In this document: piece by piece, positions 24,806 through 34,472 of the stretch | Layout of the letters: every line of letters begins with the position of its first letter | Position numbering within the stretch: position 1 is the first letter of the stretch | Program-made: the position numbers and the translations under genes | From: Fertoeibacter niger | GTDB taxonomy: Bacteria; Pseudomonadota; Alphaproteobacteria; Rhodobacterales; Rhodobacteraceae | NCBI RefSeq assembly: GCF_009380135.2 | Contig: NZ_WHUT02000012.1 | Location: 1 to 64,000 of the forward strand | Length of the DNA stretch: 64,000 bases | Direction: 5' to 3' | The notes under the pieces: model-generated | The model's database searches: none | What the model was told of the DNA's origin: nothing | What the model saw: only the letters and a program-made list of their open reading frames with translations

Positions 24806-26995
24806 GTGACGGGGCAATTTGCCGAAGGGGCGCTGGTGGGCGTGCTGACCACACAGCCTTTGGGCCGCGTGCTGGATTACCGCGCGCCCGAGGGCGGCTG
24901 CGCGCTTGGCGATTTTGTCGAGGTGCCGCTGGGGCCGCGCCGCGTTCTGGGCGTGGTCTGGGGCGGGCCGCAGGGCGGGTTTGACCCGGCGAAATGCCGC
25001 CCCATCGGACGCGTGCTGGATGCTCCGCCGATGCGCGATGAGATGCGCGCCTTTCTGGCACGGGCCGCCGACTATACGCTGACGCCGCTGCCCGCGATGC
25101 TGCGGCTGGCCACCCGCGCACCGGGGCTGGGCGACCCGCCCGCCACGCGGCGCGTCTACCGGCTGGGGGGCGACGTGCCTGCGCGGGCGACCGAGGCGCG
25201 GCTGCGGGTGCTGGATGTGCTGCGCGCCTATGGCGGGGCGGCGGTGACGCTGGCCGAACTGTTGGCCGAGGCCGGGGTGGGGGCCTCGGTGGTCAAGGGG
25301 TTGGTGAAAACTGGCGCGGTGGTGGAGGAGGACGCCCCACGCGATCTGCCCTATCCGCCGCTGAACCCTGACCGGCAGGGGCCGCGCCTGATGGGCGATC
25401 AGGTGATGGCGGGCGATGCACTGGTGGCGGCGGTGGCGATGGGCGGCTATGGCACGACGCTGCTGAAAGGCGTCACCGGGTCTGGCAAGACCGAGGTATA
25501 TCTGGAGGCGGTGGCCGAATGTCTGCGGCAGGGGCGGCAGGCGTTGGTGCTGTTGCCCGAGATTGCCCTGACGGCGGAGTTTCTGGAACGGGTGGAGGTG
25601 CGGTTCGGTGCCCGCCCCGCCGAATGGCATTCCGGCGTGACGATGACCGAACGGCGACGGCTGTGGCAGATGGTGGCGGCGGGGCAGGCGGGGTTTGTGG
25701 CGGGCGCGCGGTCGGCGCTGTTCCTGCCATTCCGCGACCTGGGGCTGGTGGTGGTGGATGAAGAGCACGACACCTCCTACAAGCAGGAAGAAGGGGTGCT
25801 TTACCATGCGCGCGACATGGCGGTTCTGCGGGCGGCGATTGCGGGCTGTCAGGTGATCCTGGCCTCGGCCACGCCATCGCTGGAAAGCTGGGCCAATGCC
25901 GAGGCGGGCAAATACACGCGGCTTGATCTGGGCGCGCGGTTCGGCGTGGCGGAACTGCCCGACATGCGGGCCATCGACATGCGCGGCGAAAAACTGCCTT
26001 CCGACCGCTGGATTTCCGAACCCCTGGCGCGGGCGGTGGATGCGCGGGTGGCGGCTGGCGAACAGGCGCTACTGTTTTTGAACCGCCGCGGCTATGCGCC
26101 CGTCACCATCTGCCGGGCCTGCGGGCATCAGGTCGGCTGCGACGATTGCGATGCGCGGATGGTGGAACACCGGTTTCTGAAACGCCTTGTCTGCCACCAG
26201 TGCGGCGCGACCAAACCGATGCCGCTGGCCTGCCCGTCCTGCAAGGTGGAGGGGCGCATGGCCCCGGTCGGACCGGGGGTGGAGCGGCTGGCCGAAGAGG
26301 TGGCGGCGCGGTTTCCCACGGCGCGGGTGGCGGTGCTGTCGTCGGATCTGTTCGGTTCCGCGCGGGCGTTGAAGGAACAGATCGGCGCGATTGCGGCCGG
26401 CGGGGCGGATATCATCATCGGCACGCAGATCGTGGCCAAGGGGCACAACTTTCCGCTGCTGACGCTGGTGGGGGTGATCGACGCCGACCTTGGCCTGCAA
26501 GGGTCTGACCTTCGCGCGGCGGAGCGCACGTTCCAACTGATGCGGCAGGTGGCGGGCCGGGCGGGGCGGCGTGACAAGCCGGGGGTGGCATTGCTGCAAA
26601 GCTATCAGCCCGAACACCCCGTCATCCGCGCCATTCTGGGCGGCGATGAAGAGGCCTTTTGGCGGGCCGAGGCGGATGAGCGCCGCATTGCCGGTGTGCC
26701 GCCCTACGGGCGGATGGCAGGCATCATCCTGTCCTCGCCCGATGTGGCGCAGGTGTTCGATTTTGGTGCCGAACTGGCGCGGCGCGACGGGCCATTGCGC
26801 CGGATCGGGGCGCAGGTGTTCGGGCCCGCCCCCGCGCCGATTGCCCGGGTGCGCGGGCGCCACCGGGTGCGCCTGCTGGTGAAGGCCGACAAGGGCGCGC
26901 CCTTGCAGGCGGCGCTGGCCGAATGGGTGGCCCAGTTGAAACAGCCCGCCAACCTGCGGCTGGCCATCGACATCGACCCGCAGAGTTTTCTGTAA
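24806..26995 (+). CDS. priA: Primosomal replication-restart helicase PriA
   Basis: The 729-residue helicase reloads the replisome at stalled forks. Walker A is GVTGSGKTEVY, the DEAH-like box is VVVDEEHDTSYKQEE, and two zinc clusters follow (CRACGHQVGCDDC and CHQCG...CPSC). Late helicase motifs are GTQIVAKGHNF and RQVAGRAGR. I chose GTG 24806 with GCGAGG just upstream; an earlier in-frame start at 24758 adds residues not seen in the family. An AT-rich double palindrome begins 31 bases after the stop. Confidence 0.95.
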   Translation: MTGQFAEGALVGVLTTQPLGRVLDYRAPEGGCALGDFVEVPLGPRRVLGVVWGGPQGGFDPAKCRPIGRVLDAPPMRDEMRAFLARAADYTLTPLPAMLRLATRAPGLGDPPATRRVYRLGGDVPARATEARLRVLDVLRAYGGAAVTLAELLAEAGVGASVVKGLVKTGAVVEEDAPRDLPYPPLNPDRQGPRLMGDQVMAGDALVAAVAMGGYGTTLLKGVTGSGKTEVYLEAVAECLRQGRQALVLLPEIALTAEFLERVEVRFGARPAEWHSGVTMTERRRLWQMVAAGQAGFVAGARSALFLPFRDLGLVVVDEEHDTSYKQEEGVLYHARDMAVLRAAIAGCQVILASATPSLESWANAEAGKYTRLDLGARFGVAELPDMRAIDMRGEKLPSDRWISEPLARAVDARVAAGEQALLFLNRRGYAPVTICRACGHQVGCDDCDARMVEHRFLKRLVCHQCGATKPMPLACPSCKVEGRMAPVGPGVERLAEEVAARFPTARVAVLSSDLFGSARALKEQIGAIAAGGADIIIGTQIVAKGHNFPLLTLVGVIDADLGLQGSDLRAAERTFQLMRQVAGRAGRRDKPGVALLQSYQPEHPVIRAILGGDEEAFWRAEADERRIAGVPPYGRMAGIILSSPDVAQVFDFGAELARRDGPLRRIGAQVFGPAPAPIARVRGRHRVRLLVKADKGAPLQAALAEWVAQLKQPANLRLAIDIDPQSFL

Positions 26996-27025
26996 GGGTT
27001 TCGCCGCAACCTTGGGCGTTGGGCC

Positions 27026-27070
27026 AAAAATTTCCGGAAATTTTTGCAAGATTTTTTCGAAAAAATCTTG
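27026..27070. repeat. AT-rich two-palindrome extragenic element, copy 1
   Basis: Two perfect loop-free palindromes separated by one G. The first spans 27026-27045 (left arm AAAAATTTCC and its complement), the second 27047-27070 (left arm CAAGATTTTTTC and its complement). It lies between priA and msrA. Two further copies with the same A-palindrome, TTTGCAAG join and B-palindrome are at 34322 and, inverted, at 52722. Confidence 0.85.
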
Positions 27071-27169
27071 GGTGCCCGTCCTGCAAGTGCCACGCTCAAC
27101 TCTTGCGTTATCGAACTGGCGGGGTGCGGCGGGCTGCCCTATATCTGGTCGAGCAACGGAGGGTCTGAC

Positions 27170-27829
27170 ATGTTCCTGCTGAACCGCAAGAAATCTGAAA
27201 TGGTGACGGCCGAGGCGGCGCTGAAGGGCCGCGCGATGCCGATCCCCACGGCCGCCACGCATTTCCTGTCGGGCCTGCCGCTGAAATCGCCGGTGCCCGA
27301 GGGCATGGCCGAGGCGATGTTCGGCATGGGCTGTTTCTGGGGGGTGGAGCGGAAGTTCTGGCAGGCGCCGCGCGGCATCTGGCTGACCATGGTGGGCTAT
27401 GCGGCGGGACATACCCCGAACCCGACGTATCAGGAGGTCTGCACCGGCCAGACCGGGCATAACGAGGTGGTGCGCGTGATCTATGACCCCGCCGTGCTGC
27501 CCTATGAAGGTGTGCTGAAACTGTTCTGGGAAAACCACGATCCCACGCAGGGCATGCGGCAGGGCAATGACATGGGCACGCAATATCGCAGCGGCATATA
27601 CACCTACTCGCCCGAGCAGGCGGCGGCGGCTGAATCGTCGCGCGCCGTGTATCAGGCGGCGCTGAGTGCTGCGGGCCGCGACCGGATCACGACCGAGATC
27701 ATTCCCGCGCCGGAATTCTACTATGCCGAGGATTACCATCAGCAGTATCTGGCGAAGAACCCCGGCGGCTATTGCGGGATCGGCGGCACTGGCGTGACCT
27801 GCCCGATCGGCACCGGCGTTTCCGCCTGA
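27170..27829 (+). CDS. msrA: Peptide methionine sulfoxide reductase MsrA
   Basis: A 219-residue enzyme that reduces methionine-S-sulfoxide in proteins. The catalytic cysteine is in [14 protein letters not shown], followed by the family motifs [35 protein letters not shown] and GTQYRSGIY. The C-terminus has an extra [12 protein letters not shown] with likely resolving cysteines. ATG 27170 follows GGAGGG. The product is probably cytosolic. It ends 14 bases before the probable start of the flavoprotein gene. Confidence 0.95.
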   Translation: MFLLNRKKSEMVTAEAALKGRAMPIPTAATHFLSGLPLKSPVPEGMAEAMFGMGCFWGVERKFWQAPRGIWLTMVGYAAGHTPNPTYQEVCTGQTGHNEVVRVIYDPAVLPYEGVLKLFWENHDPTQGMRQGNDMGTQYRSGIYTYSPEQAAAAESSRAVYQAALSAAGRDRITTEIIPAPEFYYAEDYHQQYLAKNPGGYCGIGGTGVTCPIGTGVSA

Positions 27830-27843
27830 GCGCGCCGCCCCGG

Positions 27844-29004
27844 GTGCTGGATGTCATCATCATCGGGGCGGGGCCTGCGGGCGCAGCGGCGGCGGTGACG
27901 GCCTGCCGCAAGGGCCTGACGGTGGCGCTGATCGACAAGGCGCGCTTCCCGCGCGACAAGCTGTGCGGCGGTGGCATCACCGGGCGCAGCCGCGCCTATA
28001 TCCACGAGATTTTCGGGGCAACCCTGCCGCCCGGCATGGCGCTGGAATCGCGCAGGGTGCGCATCATGGCGGGGACGGTGGTGCTGGGAGATCTGGCGGA
28101 TGCACCTCCGCTGCATCTGACCATGCGGGTGGATTTTGACGGCTGGCTGCACGGGCTGGCCATTGCCGCCGGCGCGCAGGACTTCACCGGCCAGCGCATC
28201 GCGCGCATTGACCCTGCCTTGCCTGCGGTGACGCTGGAGGATGGCCGCCACCTGACCGCGCGGGTGCTGATCGGGGCGGATGGCGTGAATTCGATCACCG
28301 CCAAGGCGCTTCATGGCCGGGCCTATGACCCCGACCGCATCGGTTTTGCGATGGAGGCCGAGGTGCCGCATGATGCGCCCCCCGCCGACCCGGTGGTCGA
28401 GATCGACATGGCGGCGGTGGCCTGGGGCTATGGCTGGTCCTTTCCCAAGCGCGGCAGCGTCACGCTGGGCGTGGGCGGCGTGCATGGCCGCAACCCGAAA
28501 ATGCAGGCGCGGCTGGCGGATTATCTGGCGCTGCACGGGCAGGCGGCGGATGATCTGCGCTGCAAGGGGGCGTTTTTGCCCTTTGGCGATGCGCGCCAGC
28601 CTCCGGGCCGGGGGCCTGTGCTGCTGGCGGGCGATGCGGCGGGGCTGGTTGATCCGCTGACCGGCGAGGGCATCGCCTGGGCGATGAAAAGCGGGCAACT
28701 GGCGGGGCGTGCGGCGGCGGCGGCGATTGCGGCGGGCCATCCGGGGCAGGCCTTTGCGCGCTATGATGCGGCGCTGGCCCCGGTGGCGGCGGAAATGCGC
28801 CACGCCCGGCGGTTGCGCGCGCTGGTCTATCATCCGCTGTTGCGGGGGCGTTTCCTGCGCAGTCTGGCGCGGCAGCCGGGCGTGCAGCGCCGGTTTCTGG
28901 CCTTGCTGGCGGGGGAACGGGATTATGCCGACATGCGCTGGTCCAGCTTTGCCCGCCAGATCCTGCGGGTGATCACCGGGGGGCGGGCGCTGCCGCGCGG
29001 GTGA
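27844..29004 (+). CDS. Geranylgeranyl-reductase-family FAD-dependent oxidoreductase
   Basis: The 386-residue flavoprotein has the dinucleotide-binding VIIIGAGPAGAAAAVTACRKG at its N-terminus, the family motif PRDKLCGGGITGRS, GADGVNS near residue 145, and the FAD motif GPVLLAGDAAGLVDPLTGEGIAWAMKSG. This family reduces isoprenoid double bonds (as in ChlP/BchP), but many members are uncharacterised. The GTG at 27844 gives a standard N-terminus; longer frames overlap msrA. No photosynthesis genes are nearby, so I do not assign bchP. Confidence 0.8.
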   Translation: MLDVIIIGAGPAGAAAAVTACRKGLTVALIDKARFPRDKLCGGGITGRSRAYIHEIFGATLPPGMALESRRVRIMAGTVVLGDLADAPPLHLTMRVDFDGWLHGLAIAAGAQDFTGQRIARIDPALPAVTLEDGRHLTARVLIGADGVNSITAKALHGRAYDPDRIGFAMEAEVPHDAPPADPVVEIDMAAVAWGYGWSFPKRGSVTLGVGGVHGRNPKMQARLADYLALHGQAADDLRCKGAFLPFGDARQPPGRGPVLLAGDAAGLVDPLTGEGIAWAMKSGQLAGRAAAAAIAAGHPGQAFARYDAALAPVAAEMRHARRLRALVYHPLLRGRFLRSLARQPGVQRRFLALLAGERDYADMRWSSFARQILRVITGGRALPRG

Positions 29005-29079
29005 CAGCCCCGGCAGGCTTGACGCCAGCCGGGGCGGGGGCTATCGCCGCCCTGCCACGCCCCCTGACAGGATATAGCC

Positions 29080-29967
29080 ATGCCCACCTATTCCGCGCTG
29101 ACCACCCTGCCGGGGCAGGATGCCGCCGAAGGCCTTGCCGAAGCGATGGAGCGGATGGTGCCCGAACCCACCGGCGTGGGCGTGTTCGAGATCGAGGACG
29201 GGTCGGGCCTGTGGGAAGTCGGCGGCTACTTTCTGGAAGCGCCGGATACGGTGACGCTGGAACTGCTGGCCATGGCCTTTGGCGCGCGGCCCTTTGCCCT
29301 GTCGGAACTGCCCGAGATTGACTGGGTGGCCAAGGTGCGGCGCGAATTGTCGCCGGTCGAGGCCGGGCGTTTTTATGTTTATGGCAGCCATGATGCCCAT
29401 ACCGTGCCCGAAGTGCTGGCGCAGGGTGGCCGCGTGCCCTTGCAGATCGAGGCGACGGTGGCCTTTGGCACCGGGCACCACGGCACGACGCTGGGCTGTC
29501 TGCGGGCCTTTGACCGGCTGGCGGATCAGGGTTTCAGCCCGGCAAAGGTCGCCGATATCGGCTGCGGCACGGCGGTGCTGGGCATGGCGGCGGCGGCCAT
29601 TCTGCCCGATGCGCTGGTGATCGCATCCGACATCGACGAGGTGGCGGTGGATGTGGCACTGGCCAATGTGGCGATCAACGCGCTGGAGGGCCGGGTGGAG
29701 TGTTTCGAGGCTGCGGGTTTTCAGCACCCGCGCTATGCCGAGGTGACGCCCTTTGATCTGGTGTTTGCCAATATCCTGAAAGGCCCGCTGGTCGAACTGG
29801 CCCCCGACATGGCGCGGCATGTGGCACTGGGCGGCATTGCCATTCTGTCGGGCCTGCTGGTGGTGCAGGCCGAGGCGATAACGGCGGCCTATGCCGCTGT
29901 CGGCTTCACGCTGGATCACCGCGAGGATCTGGGCGAATGGGCGGCGCTGACGCTGCGGCGCGGCTGA
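29080..29967 (+). CDS. prmA: Ribosomal protein L11 methyltransferase
   Basis: A 295-residue SAM-dependent enzyme that methylates ribosomal protein L11. The recognition domain is followed by the methyltransferase fold: TVAFGTGHHGTTLGCLRA, motif I VADIGCGTAVLGMAAA, IASDIDEVAVDVA and the catalytic-type FANILKGPLVELAP. Length is typical. It stands alone; a GC hairpin at 29007-29035 precedes it. Confidence 0.92.
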   Translation: MPTYSALTTLPGQDAAEGLAEAMERMVPEPTGVGVFEIEDGSGLWEVGGYFLEAPDTVTLELLAMAFGARPFALSELPEIDWVAKVRRELSPVEAGRFYVYGSHDAHTVPEVLAQGGRVPLQIEATVAFGTGHHGTTLGCLRAFDRLADQGFSPAKVADIGCGTAVLGMAAAAILPDALVIASDIDEVAVDVALANVAINALEGRVECFEAAGFQHPRYAEVTPFDLVFANILKGPLVELAPDMARHVALGGIAILSGLLVVQAEAITAAYAAVGFTLDHREDLGEWAALTLRRG

Positions 29968-30063
29968 CCCTGGGTCAACCGACGGGCAAAATGCCCTAGA
30001 ATCGCCATTTTTCGGGCGTATCAGCGCCTTTGGCGGGGGCCTTACGCAATCCGGGTGTCGATC

Positions 30064-30429
30064 ATGTCCGATCCCAATCTGCGGGATTTTTACGGGCGCG
30101 TGGCGCGTATCGAACAGGCCCATTCTGCCGGCATGGGGTTCGAGGCCGAAGGGGCGCTGGGCCGCTCACATTACCGCCGTCCCGACCGCTCGCGCCGCGG
30201 TTTTGTGAAACCGTTGCTGCTTGTGCTGCTGTGCGGGTTCGGCATGAAGGCGACGATCCACTACAAGGTGGGTGCCGCCAGTTATGACGCGCGGGTGACG
30301 GCGCTGAAGGCGGGCGAGGGGTTTGACCTTCTGGGTGCCGCGCTGATGCAGGCCGATCCGGTGACGGTGTTTCTGTCAGCTCAGATCGCGCGGGGTGTCG
30401 CGGCGCTGGAGCGGCAGGCAGGGGCCTGA
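30064..30429 (+). CDS. Conserved small membrane-anchored protein of unknown function
   Basis: A 121-residue protein with an N-terminal soluble part (MSDPNLRDFYGRVARIEQAHSAGMGFEA, read in parts), basic residues (YRRPDRSRRGF) and then one hydrophobic helix (VKPLLLVLLCGFGMKA), so its C-terminus is probably periplasmic. I do not recognise a domain. GTG 30055 is an alternative start. It stands between prmA and the DUF1127 gene. Confidence 0.6.
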   Translation: MSDPNLRDFYGRVARIEQAHSAGMGFEAEGALGRSHYRRPDRSRRGFVKPLLLVLLCGFGMKATIHYKVGAASYDARVTALKAGEGFDLLGAALMQADPVTVFLSAQIARGVAALERQAGA

Positions 30430-30513
30430 TGGAGCCTGAAATCAAAAGGCCGCCCCGGTTTCCCGCTGCGGCCCTGATCGGCTGATGTGTTTCGCCCTTT
30501 GGGGCGCGACAGG

Positions 30514-30711
30514 TCAGATGCTGTCGATGTCGCCCCGGCACAGGCCGATGTCGTCCAGTTCGCGGTCCGACAGTTTGCACAGCGCATTGCGCGTCACGCG
30601 GGCGTCGTTCCAGGCGGCGAGGGCGGCAAAGGTGCCACCGACGATTTGGACAAAGCGGAAGGTCGAGATCGCGCCGAACGGCGCCGGGCGGGTCGTATTG
30701 ACGGCGGCCAT
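30514..30711 (-). CDS. DUF1127 small protein
   Basis: A 65-residue protein with the DUF1127 motif at its C-terminus (ALCKLSDRELDDIGLCRGDIDSI) and a hydrophobic-aromatic N-terminal part. AAGGAT lies 7 bases before the minus-strand ATG at 30711. It is the second member of this family in the window. The product may act in RNA metabolism or stress response as for relatives, but this is inference. Confidence 0.8.
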   Translation of the reverse strand: MAAVNTTRPAPFGAISTFRFVQIVGGTFAALAAWNDARVTRNALCKLSDRELDDIGLCRGDIDSI

Positions 30712-31028
30712 GGCGGTTATCCTTTTTAAACTGCGTGTTTTTGAAGCGTTCCTGCTTCGTGATTGCCAAATAGGCGTGCTGGGAAAGAATCACAATCCAC
30801 AGTCGCAGCATGCCCGCCCTGCGGAAAACGCATGCCTCGGTTTCACAAAAATGCCATGATTTCAGGGGTTTTCAGCCGATCACGCGGAATGTGTCGCAAT
30901 CCGATCGGCGAGTGTCGCCTTTCCTTTGCGGCCGCAGCCTGCAAACCCGCTGTGCGTGATAGGGCGCGGAAAGAAACTGGCGGATGTTCTTGCTTCGTGC
31001 TAGTTGTGAAAAAAGAACAGGGGGCAGG
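30712..31028. other. 317-base divergent region between DUF1127 and ruvC
   Basis: It must carry promoters for both directions. Upstream of the DUF1127 gene (minus) I see TTGGCA at the -35 position but no good -10. No small gene or RNA fold is convincing. Confidence 0.35.
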
Positions 31029-31559
31029 ATGCGCGTTTTGGGAATTGACCCGGGTTTGCGCAACATGGGTTGGGGCGTGATCGACGTGGCGGGCGCGCGG
31101 CTGACCCATGTGGCGAACGGCATCTGCCATTCGGAAACTGGCGATCTGGCCGGGCGGCTGTTGAGCCTGCATGCGCAGTTGACCGCCGTGCTGGCCCGCT
31201 TTGCCCCCGATGCGGCAGCGGTGGAGCATACGTTTGTGAACAAGGACGCCGTGGCCACGCTGAAACTGGGGCAGGCGCGGGGCATTGCCCTGCTGGTGCC
31301 CGCGCAGGCCGGGCTGACGGTGGGGGAATATGCGCCGAATGCGGTGAAGAAAACCGTGGTGGGCGTGGGCCATGCTGCCAAGGTGCAGGTCGATCACATG
31401 GTGCGGCTGCATCTGCCCGGCGTGGTGATAGCCGGGCCGGATGCCGCCGATGCGCTGGCGGTGGCGATCTGCCACGCGCATCATGTGCAATCCTCGGGGC
31501 GGCTGGAGGCGGCTGTTGCGCGTGCGGCGGTTTCAAAGGTCGGGGGGGCGCGGCGATGA
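31029..31559 (+). CDS. ruvC: Holliday-junction endonuclease RuvC
   Basis: A 176-residue RNase-H-fold resolvase. The first catalytic Asp is in [19 protein letters not shown], the Glu in [23 protein letters not shown] and the late acidic pair in [20 protein letters not shown] 31029 follows GGGGCAGG. It overlaps ruvA as ATGA, so RuvC and RuvA are co-translated. Confidence 0.95.
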   Translation: MRVLGIDPGLRNMGWGVIDVAGARLTHVANGICHSETGDLAGRLLSLHAQLTAVLARFAPDAAAVEHTFVNKDAVATLKLGQARGIALLVPAQAGLTVGEYAPNAVKKTVVGVGHAAKVQVDHMVRLHLPGVVIAGPDAADALAVAICHAHHVQSSGRLEAAVARAAVSKVGGARR

Positions 31560-32230
31560 TCGGCAAAATCTCGGGCCGGATCGACTATCGCAGCACCGAC
31601 CATGTGCTGATCGACGTGCGCGGGGTGGGCTATCTGGTCTATGTGTCCGACCGCACGTTGGCCAGCCTGCCGGGGCCGGGCGAGGCGGCGGCGCTTTATA
31701 CCGAGCTGATCGTGCGCGAGGATCTGTTGCAGCTGTTCGGCTTTCCCACGCTGCTGGAAAAGGAATGGCACCGCCTGCTGATGACGGTGCAGGGTGTGGG
31801 GGCCAAGGCGGCGCTGGCCATTCTGGGTGCCTTGGGGGCCGAGGGCACGGCGCGGGCCATTGCCTTGGGCGATGCCCGGGCGGTGCAGGCCGCACCGGGG
31901 GTAGGGCCGAAGATCGCGCAGCGCGTGGTGCTTGAACTGAAATCCAAGGCGCCCGGCGTGATGGCGCTGGGCGGTCGGATGAGCGTGGTGGCCGAAAACG
32001 ACGATGTGGTGGAGCCTGCCCCCTTGGCGCCCCGCCGCGCCGCGCCCAAAGCCACCCCCGCCACCAATCGCGCGGCCTTTACCGCCGATGCCTTGTCGGC
32101 GCTGACCAACCTTGGCTATCAGCCCGGCGATGCGGCGCAGGCCGTGGCGCAGATTGCGGCGGAAACCCCCGAGGCGGATACGGCGACGCTGATCCGCCTG
32201 TCGCTGAAACTGCTGGCACCGCGCAACTGA
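31556..32230 (+). CDS. ruvA: Holliday-junction branch-migration protein RuvA
   Basis: The 224-residue protein binds four-way junctions as a tetramer. It has the N-terminal OB domain ([32 protein letters not shown], read in parts), two helix-hairpin-helix motifs ([32 protein letters not shown]), an acidic/Pro-Ala linker, and domain III ([20 protein letters not shown]) that contacts RuvB. Confidence 0.95.
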   Translation: MIGKISGRIDYRSTDHVLIDVRGVGYLVYVSDRTLASLPGPGEAAALYTELIVREDLLQLFGFPTLLEKEWHRLLMTVQGVGAKAALAILGALGAEGTARAIALGDARAVQAAPGVGPKIAQRVVLELKSKAPGVMALGGRMSVVAENDDVVEPAPLAPRRAAPKATPATNRAAFTADALSALTNLGYQPGDAAQAVAQIAAETPEADTATLIRLSLKLLAPRN

Positions 32231-32302
32231 CAGCGCGGTGAGCGCCGCTTGCACCACCCGGCCCTGCATCCCATATCGCGCCTGACGGGAATGGAGGCGG
32301 CA

Positions 32303-33220
32303 ATGGGTTACATGCGCACGGCAATTCTGATGGCAGCGATGACGGCGCTGTTTCTGGGGCTGGGGATGCTGCTGGGCGGCACGACAGGCGTGGTGATCGC
32401 CTTTGCCGTGGCGGCGGCGATGAACGCCTTTGCCTTCTGGAATTCCGACAAGGCCGTGTTGCGCATGCATAATGCGCGGGCGGTGGATGCGCGCAGCGCC
32501 CCCGCGCTGGTGGGCATGGTGCGGGATCTGGCGGCGCGGGCGAACATGCCGATGCCTGCCGTTTACATCATCGACACCGACCAGCCCAACGCCTTTGCCA
32601 CCGGGCGCAACCCGGAAAACGCCGCCGTTGCCGCCACCACCGGCCTGATCGCCCGCCTGACGCCCGAGGAACTGGCCGGTGTGATGGCGCATGAACTGGC
32701 GCATATCAAGAACCGCGACACGCTGCTGATGACCATCACCGCCACCTTTGCCGGTGCGATTTCCATGCTCGCGAACTTTGCGCTGTTCTTTGGCGGCGAC
32801 CGCGACCGGCCCGGCGGCATCATCGGCACGATCGCCCTGATGATTCTGGCCCCGCTGGCGGCGGGTCTGGTGCAGATGGCCATCTCGCGGTCGCGCGAAT
32901 ATGAGGCTGACCGGATCGGGGCCGAGATTTGTGGCCAACCATTGTGGCTGGCCGCGGCTCTGGGCAAGATCGAGGCCTTTGCGCAGCGCATCGACAACCA
33001 CGCGGCGGAACGCAACCCGGCCACGGCCCATATGTTCATCATCAACCCGCTGCATGCCCATGCGCATGACCGGCTGTTTGCCACGCATCCCAACACCGCC
33101 AACCGGATTGCCGCTTTGCAGGCGATGGCGGGGCAGGCGGGGCCGCGCATGACGCAACCGGGGGCCGCACCCTCGCGCATTCCGGCGGTCAGGCGCCGCC
33201 GTTCCGGGCCTTGGACCTGA
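32303..33220 (+). CDS. htpX: Membrane zinc metalloprotease HtpX
   Basis: A 305-residue M48 protease for membrane-protein quality control. Two N-terminal transmembrane helices precede the zinc motif HELAH (in [17 protein letters not shown]), with two more helices and the third ligand Glu in [16 protein letters not shown] 32303 follows GGAGG. It is inserted between ruvA and ruvB, in the same direction, which is an unusual neighbour for the ruv genes. Confidence 0.93.
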   Translation: MGYMRTAILMAAMTALFLGLGMLLGGTTGVVIAFAVAAAMNAFAFWNSDKAVLRMHNARAVDARSAPALVGMVRDLAARANMPMPAVYIIDTDQPNAFATGRNPENAAVAATTGLIARLTPEELAGVMAHELAHIKNRDTLLMTITATFAGAISMLANFALFFGGDRDRPGGIIGTIALMILAPLAAGLVQMAISRSREYEADRIGAEICGQPLWLAAALGKIEAFAQRIDNHAAERNPATAHMFIINPLHAHAHDRLFATHPNTANRIAALQAMAGQAGPRMTQPGAAPSRIPAVRRRRSGPWT

Positions 33221-33280
33221 TACGCGGCACCTGACACTTCGCCCCTTGCGCGGCGGCGCGCGTTCGGGGATTGTTCCGCC

Positions 33281-34309
33281 ATGACAACCCCTGACCCTAC
33301 CCTGCGCGCCGAGGCGCTGCCCGAAGATGCGCCCGATCTGGACCGCGCTTTGCGCCCGCAATTCCTGTCGGAATTCGTGGGGCAGGCCGAGGCGCGGGCG
33401 AATTTGCGCGTGTTCATCGAATCCGCCAAGATGCGGGGCGAGGCGATGGACCATACGCTGTTCCACGGCCCGCCGGGGCTGGGCAAGACCACGCTGGCGC
33501 AGATCATGGCGCGGGAGCTGGGCGTGGGGTTTCGCATGACATCCGGCCCGGTGCTGGCCAAGGCGGGCGATCTGGCGGCGATCCTGACCAATCTGGAACC
33601 GCGCGATGTGCTGTTCATCGACGAGATTCACCGCCTGAGCCCCGTTGTGGAAGAGGTGCTTTACCCGGCGCTGGAGGATTTCGCGCTGGATCTGGTGATC
33701 GGCGAGGGGCCTGCGGCGCGCACGGTGCGCATTGATCTGCAACCTTTCACGCTGGTGGGCGCCACCACGCGGCTGGGCCTGCTGACCACGCCGTTGCGCG
33801 ACCGTTTCGGCATCCCGACCCGGCTGGAATTTTACACCGAGGATGAACTTGACCTGATCGTCACGCGGGGCGCGCGGCTGCTGGGCATCCCGTCGGACCC
33901 CGAGGGCACGCGCGAGATTGCCCGGCGCGCGCGGGGCACGCCGCGCATCGCGGGGCGCCTGTTGCGCCGCGTGGTCGATTTCGCGCTGGTCGAGGGCGAC
34001 GGGCGGCTGAGCCGCGCCATCGCCGACCGTGCGCTGACCCGGCTGGGGGTGGACCATCTGGGGCTGGACGGGGCCGACCGGCGCTATCTGACGCTGCTGG
34101 CCGAGAATTACGGCGGTGGCCCGGTGGGGGTGGAAACCATCGCCGCCGCTCTGTCGGAAAGCCGCGATGCGGTGGAAGAGGTGATCGAGCCTTTCCTGCT
34201 GCAACAGGGCCTGCTGATGCGCACCCCGCGCGGGCGGATGCTGGCGCAAAAGGCCTGGCGGCACCTGGGGCTGGAGGCACCGCGCGGGCAGAACGACCTG
34301 TTCGGCTGA
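33281..34309 (+). CDS. ruvB: Holliday-junction helicase motor RuvB
   Basis: A 342-residue AAA+ motor that drives branch migration with RuvA. It shows [19 protein letters not shown], Walker [15 protein letters not shown], Walker B FIDEIHRL, sensor 1 [19 protein letters not shown], and a C-terminal winged helix ([19 protein letters not shown]). Complete length. An AT-rich double palindrome begins 13 bases after the stop. Confidence 0.97.
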   Translation: MTTPDPTLRAEALPEDAPDLDRALRPQFLSEFVGQAEARANLRVFIESAKMRGEAMDHTLFHGPPGLGKTTLAQIMARELGVGFRMTSGPVLAKAGDLAAILTNLEPRDVLFIDEIHRLSPVVEEVLYPALEDFALDLVIGEGPAARTVRIDLQPFTLVGATTRLGLLTTPLRDRFGIPTRLEFYTEDELDLIVTRGARLLGIPSDPEGTREIARRARGTPRIAGRLLRRVVDFALVEGDGRLSRAIADRALTRLGVDHLGLDGADRRYLTLLAENYGGGPVGVETIAAALSESRDAVEEVIEPFLLQQGLLMRTPRGRMLAQKAWRHLGLEAPRGQNDLFG

Positions 34310-34321
34310 GGGGTTTGCACA

Positions 34322-34361
34322 AAACTCTTCGAAGAATTTGCAAGGATTTTCAATAATCCTT
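34322..34361. repeat. AT-rich two-palindrome extragenic element, copy 2
   Basis: Palindrome A at 34322-34339 (AAACTCTTC against GAAGAATTT, 8 of 9 pairs), then GC, then hairpin B with AAGGATT at 34342-34348, loop TTCAAT and complement at 34355-34361. The join TTTGCAAG is the same as in copy 1. It lies just past ruvB. Confidence 0.75.
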
Positions 34362-34472
34362 AGGCTCCGCCTGGGGGCATTGCTGCACGCGCAGATCGTG
34401 GCGGTTGAGGTTGCGGGAAAAATTTTCTATGCCTCTGGCGGGGATATCATTGCCAAGATGAAAGGGCCGCCC

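Noticed and set aside
29007-29035. GC hairpin before prmA as a terminator for the flavoprotein gene
   Set aside because: Eight-base stem with a 13-base loop and no T-run; too weak to call.
31481-34264. 927-codon open frame antisense to ruvA, htpX and ruvB
   Set aside because: It is a GC-bias shadow; the real genes on the plus strand have complete motifs, while this translation is His/Arg/Gly-rich with no domain.
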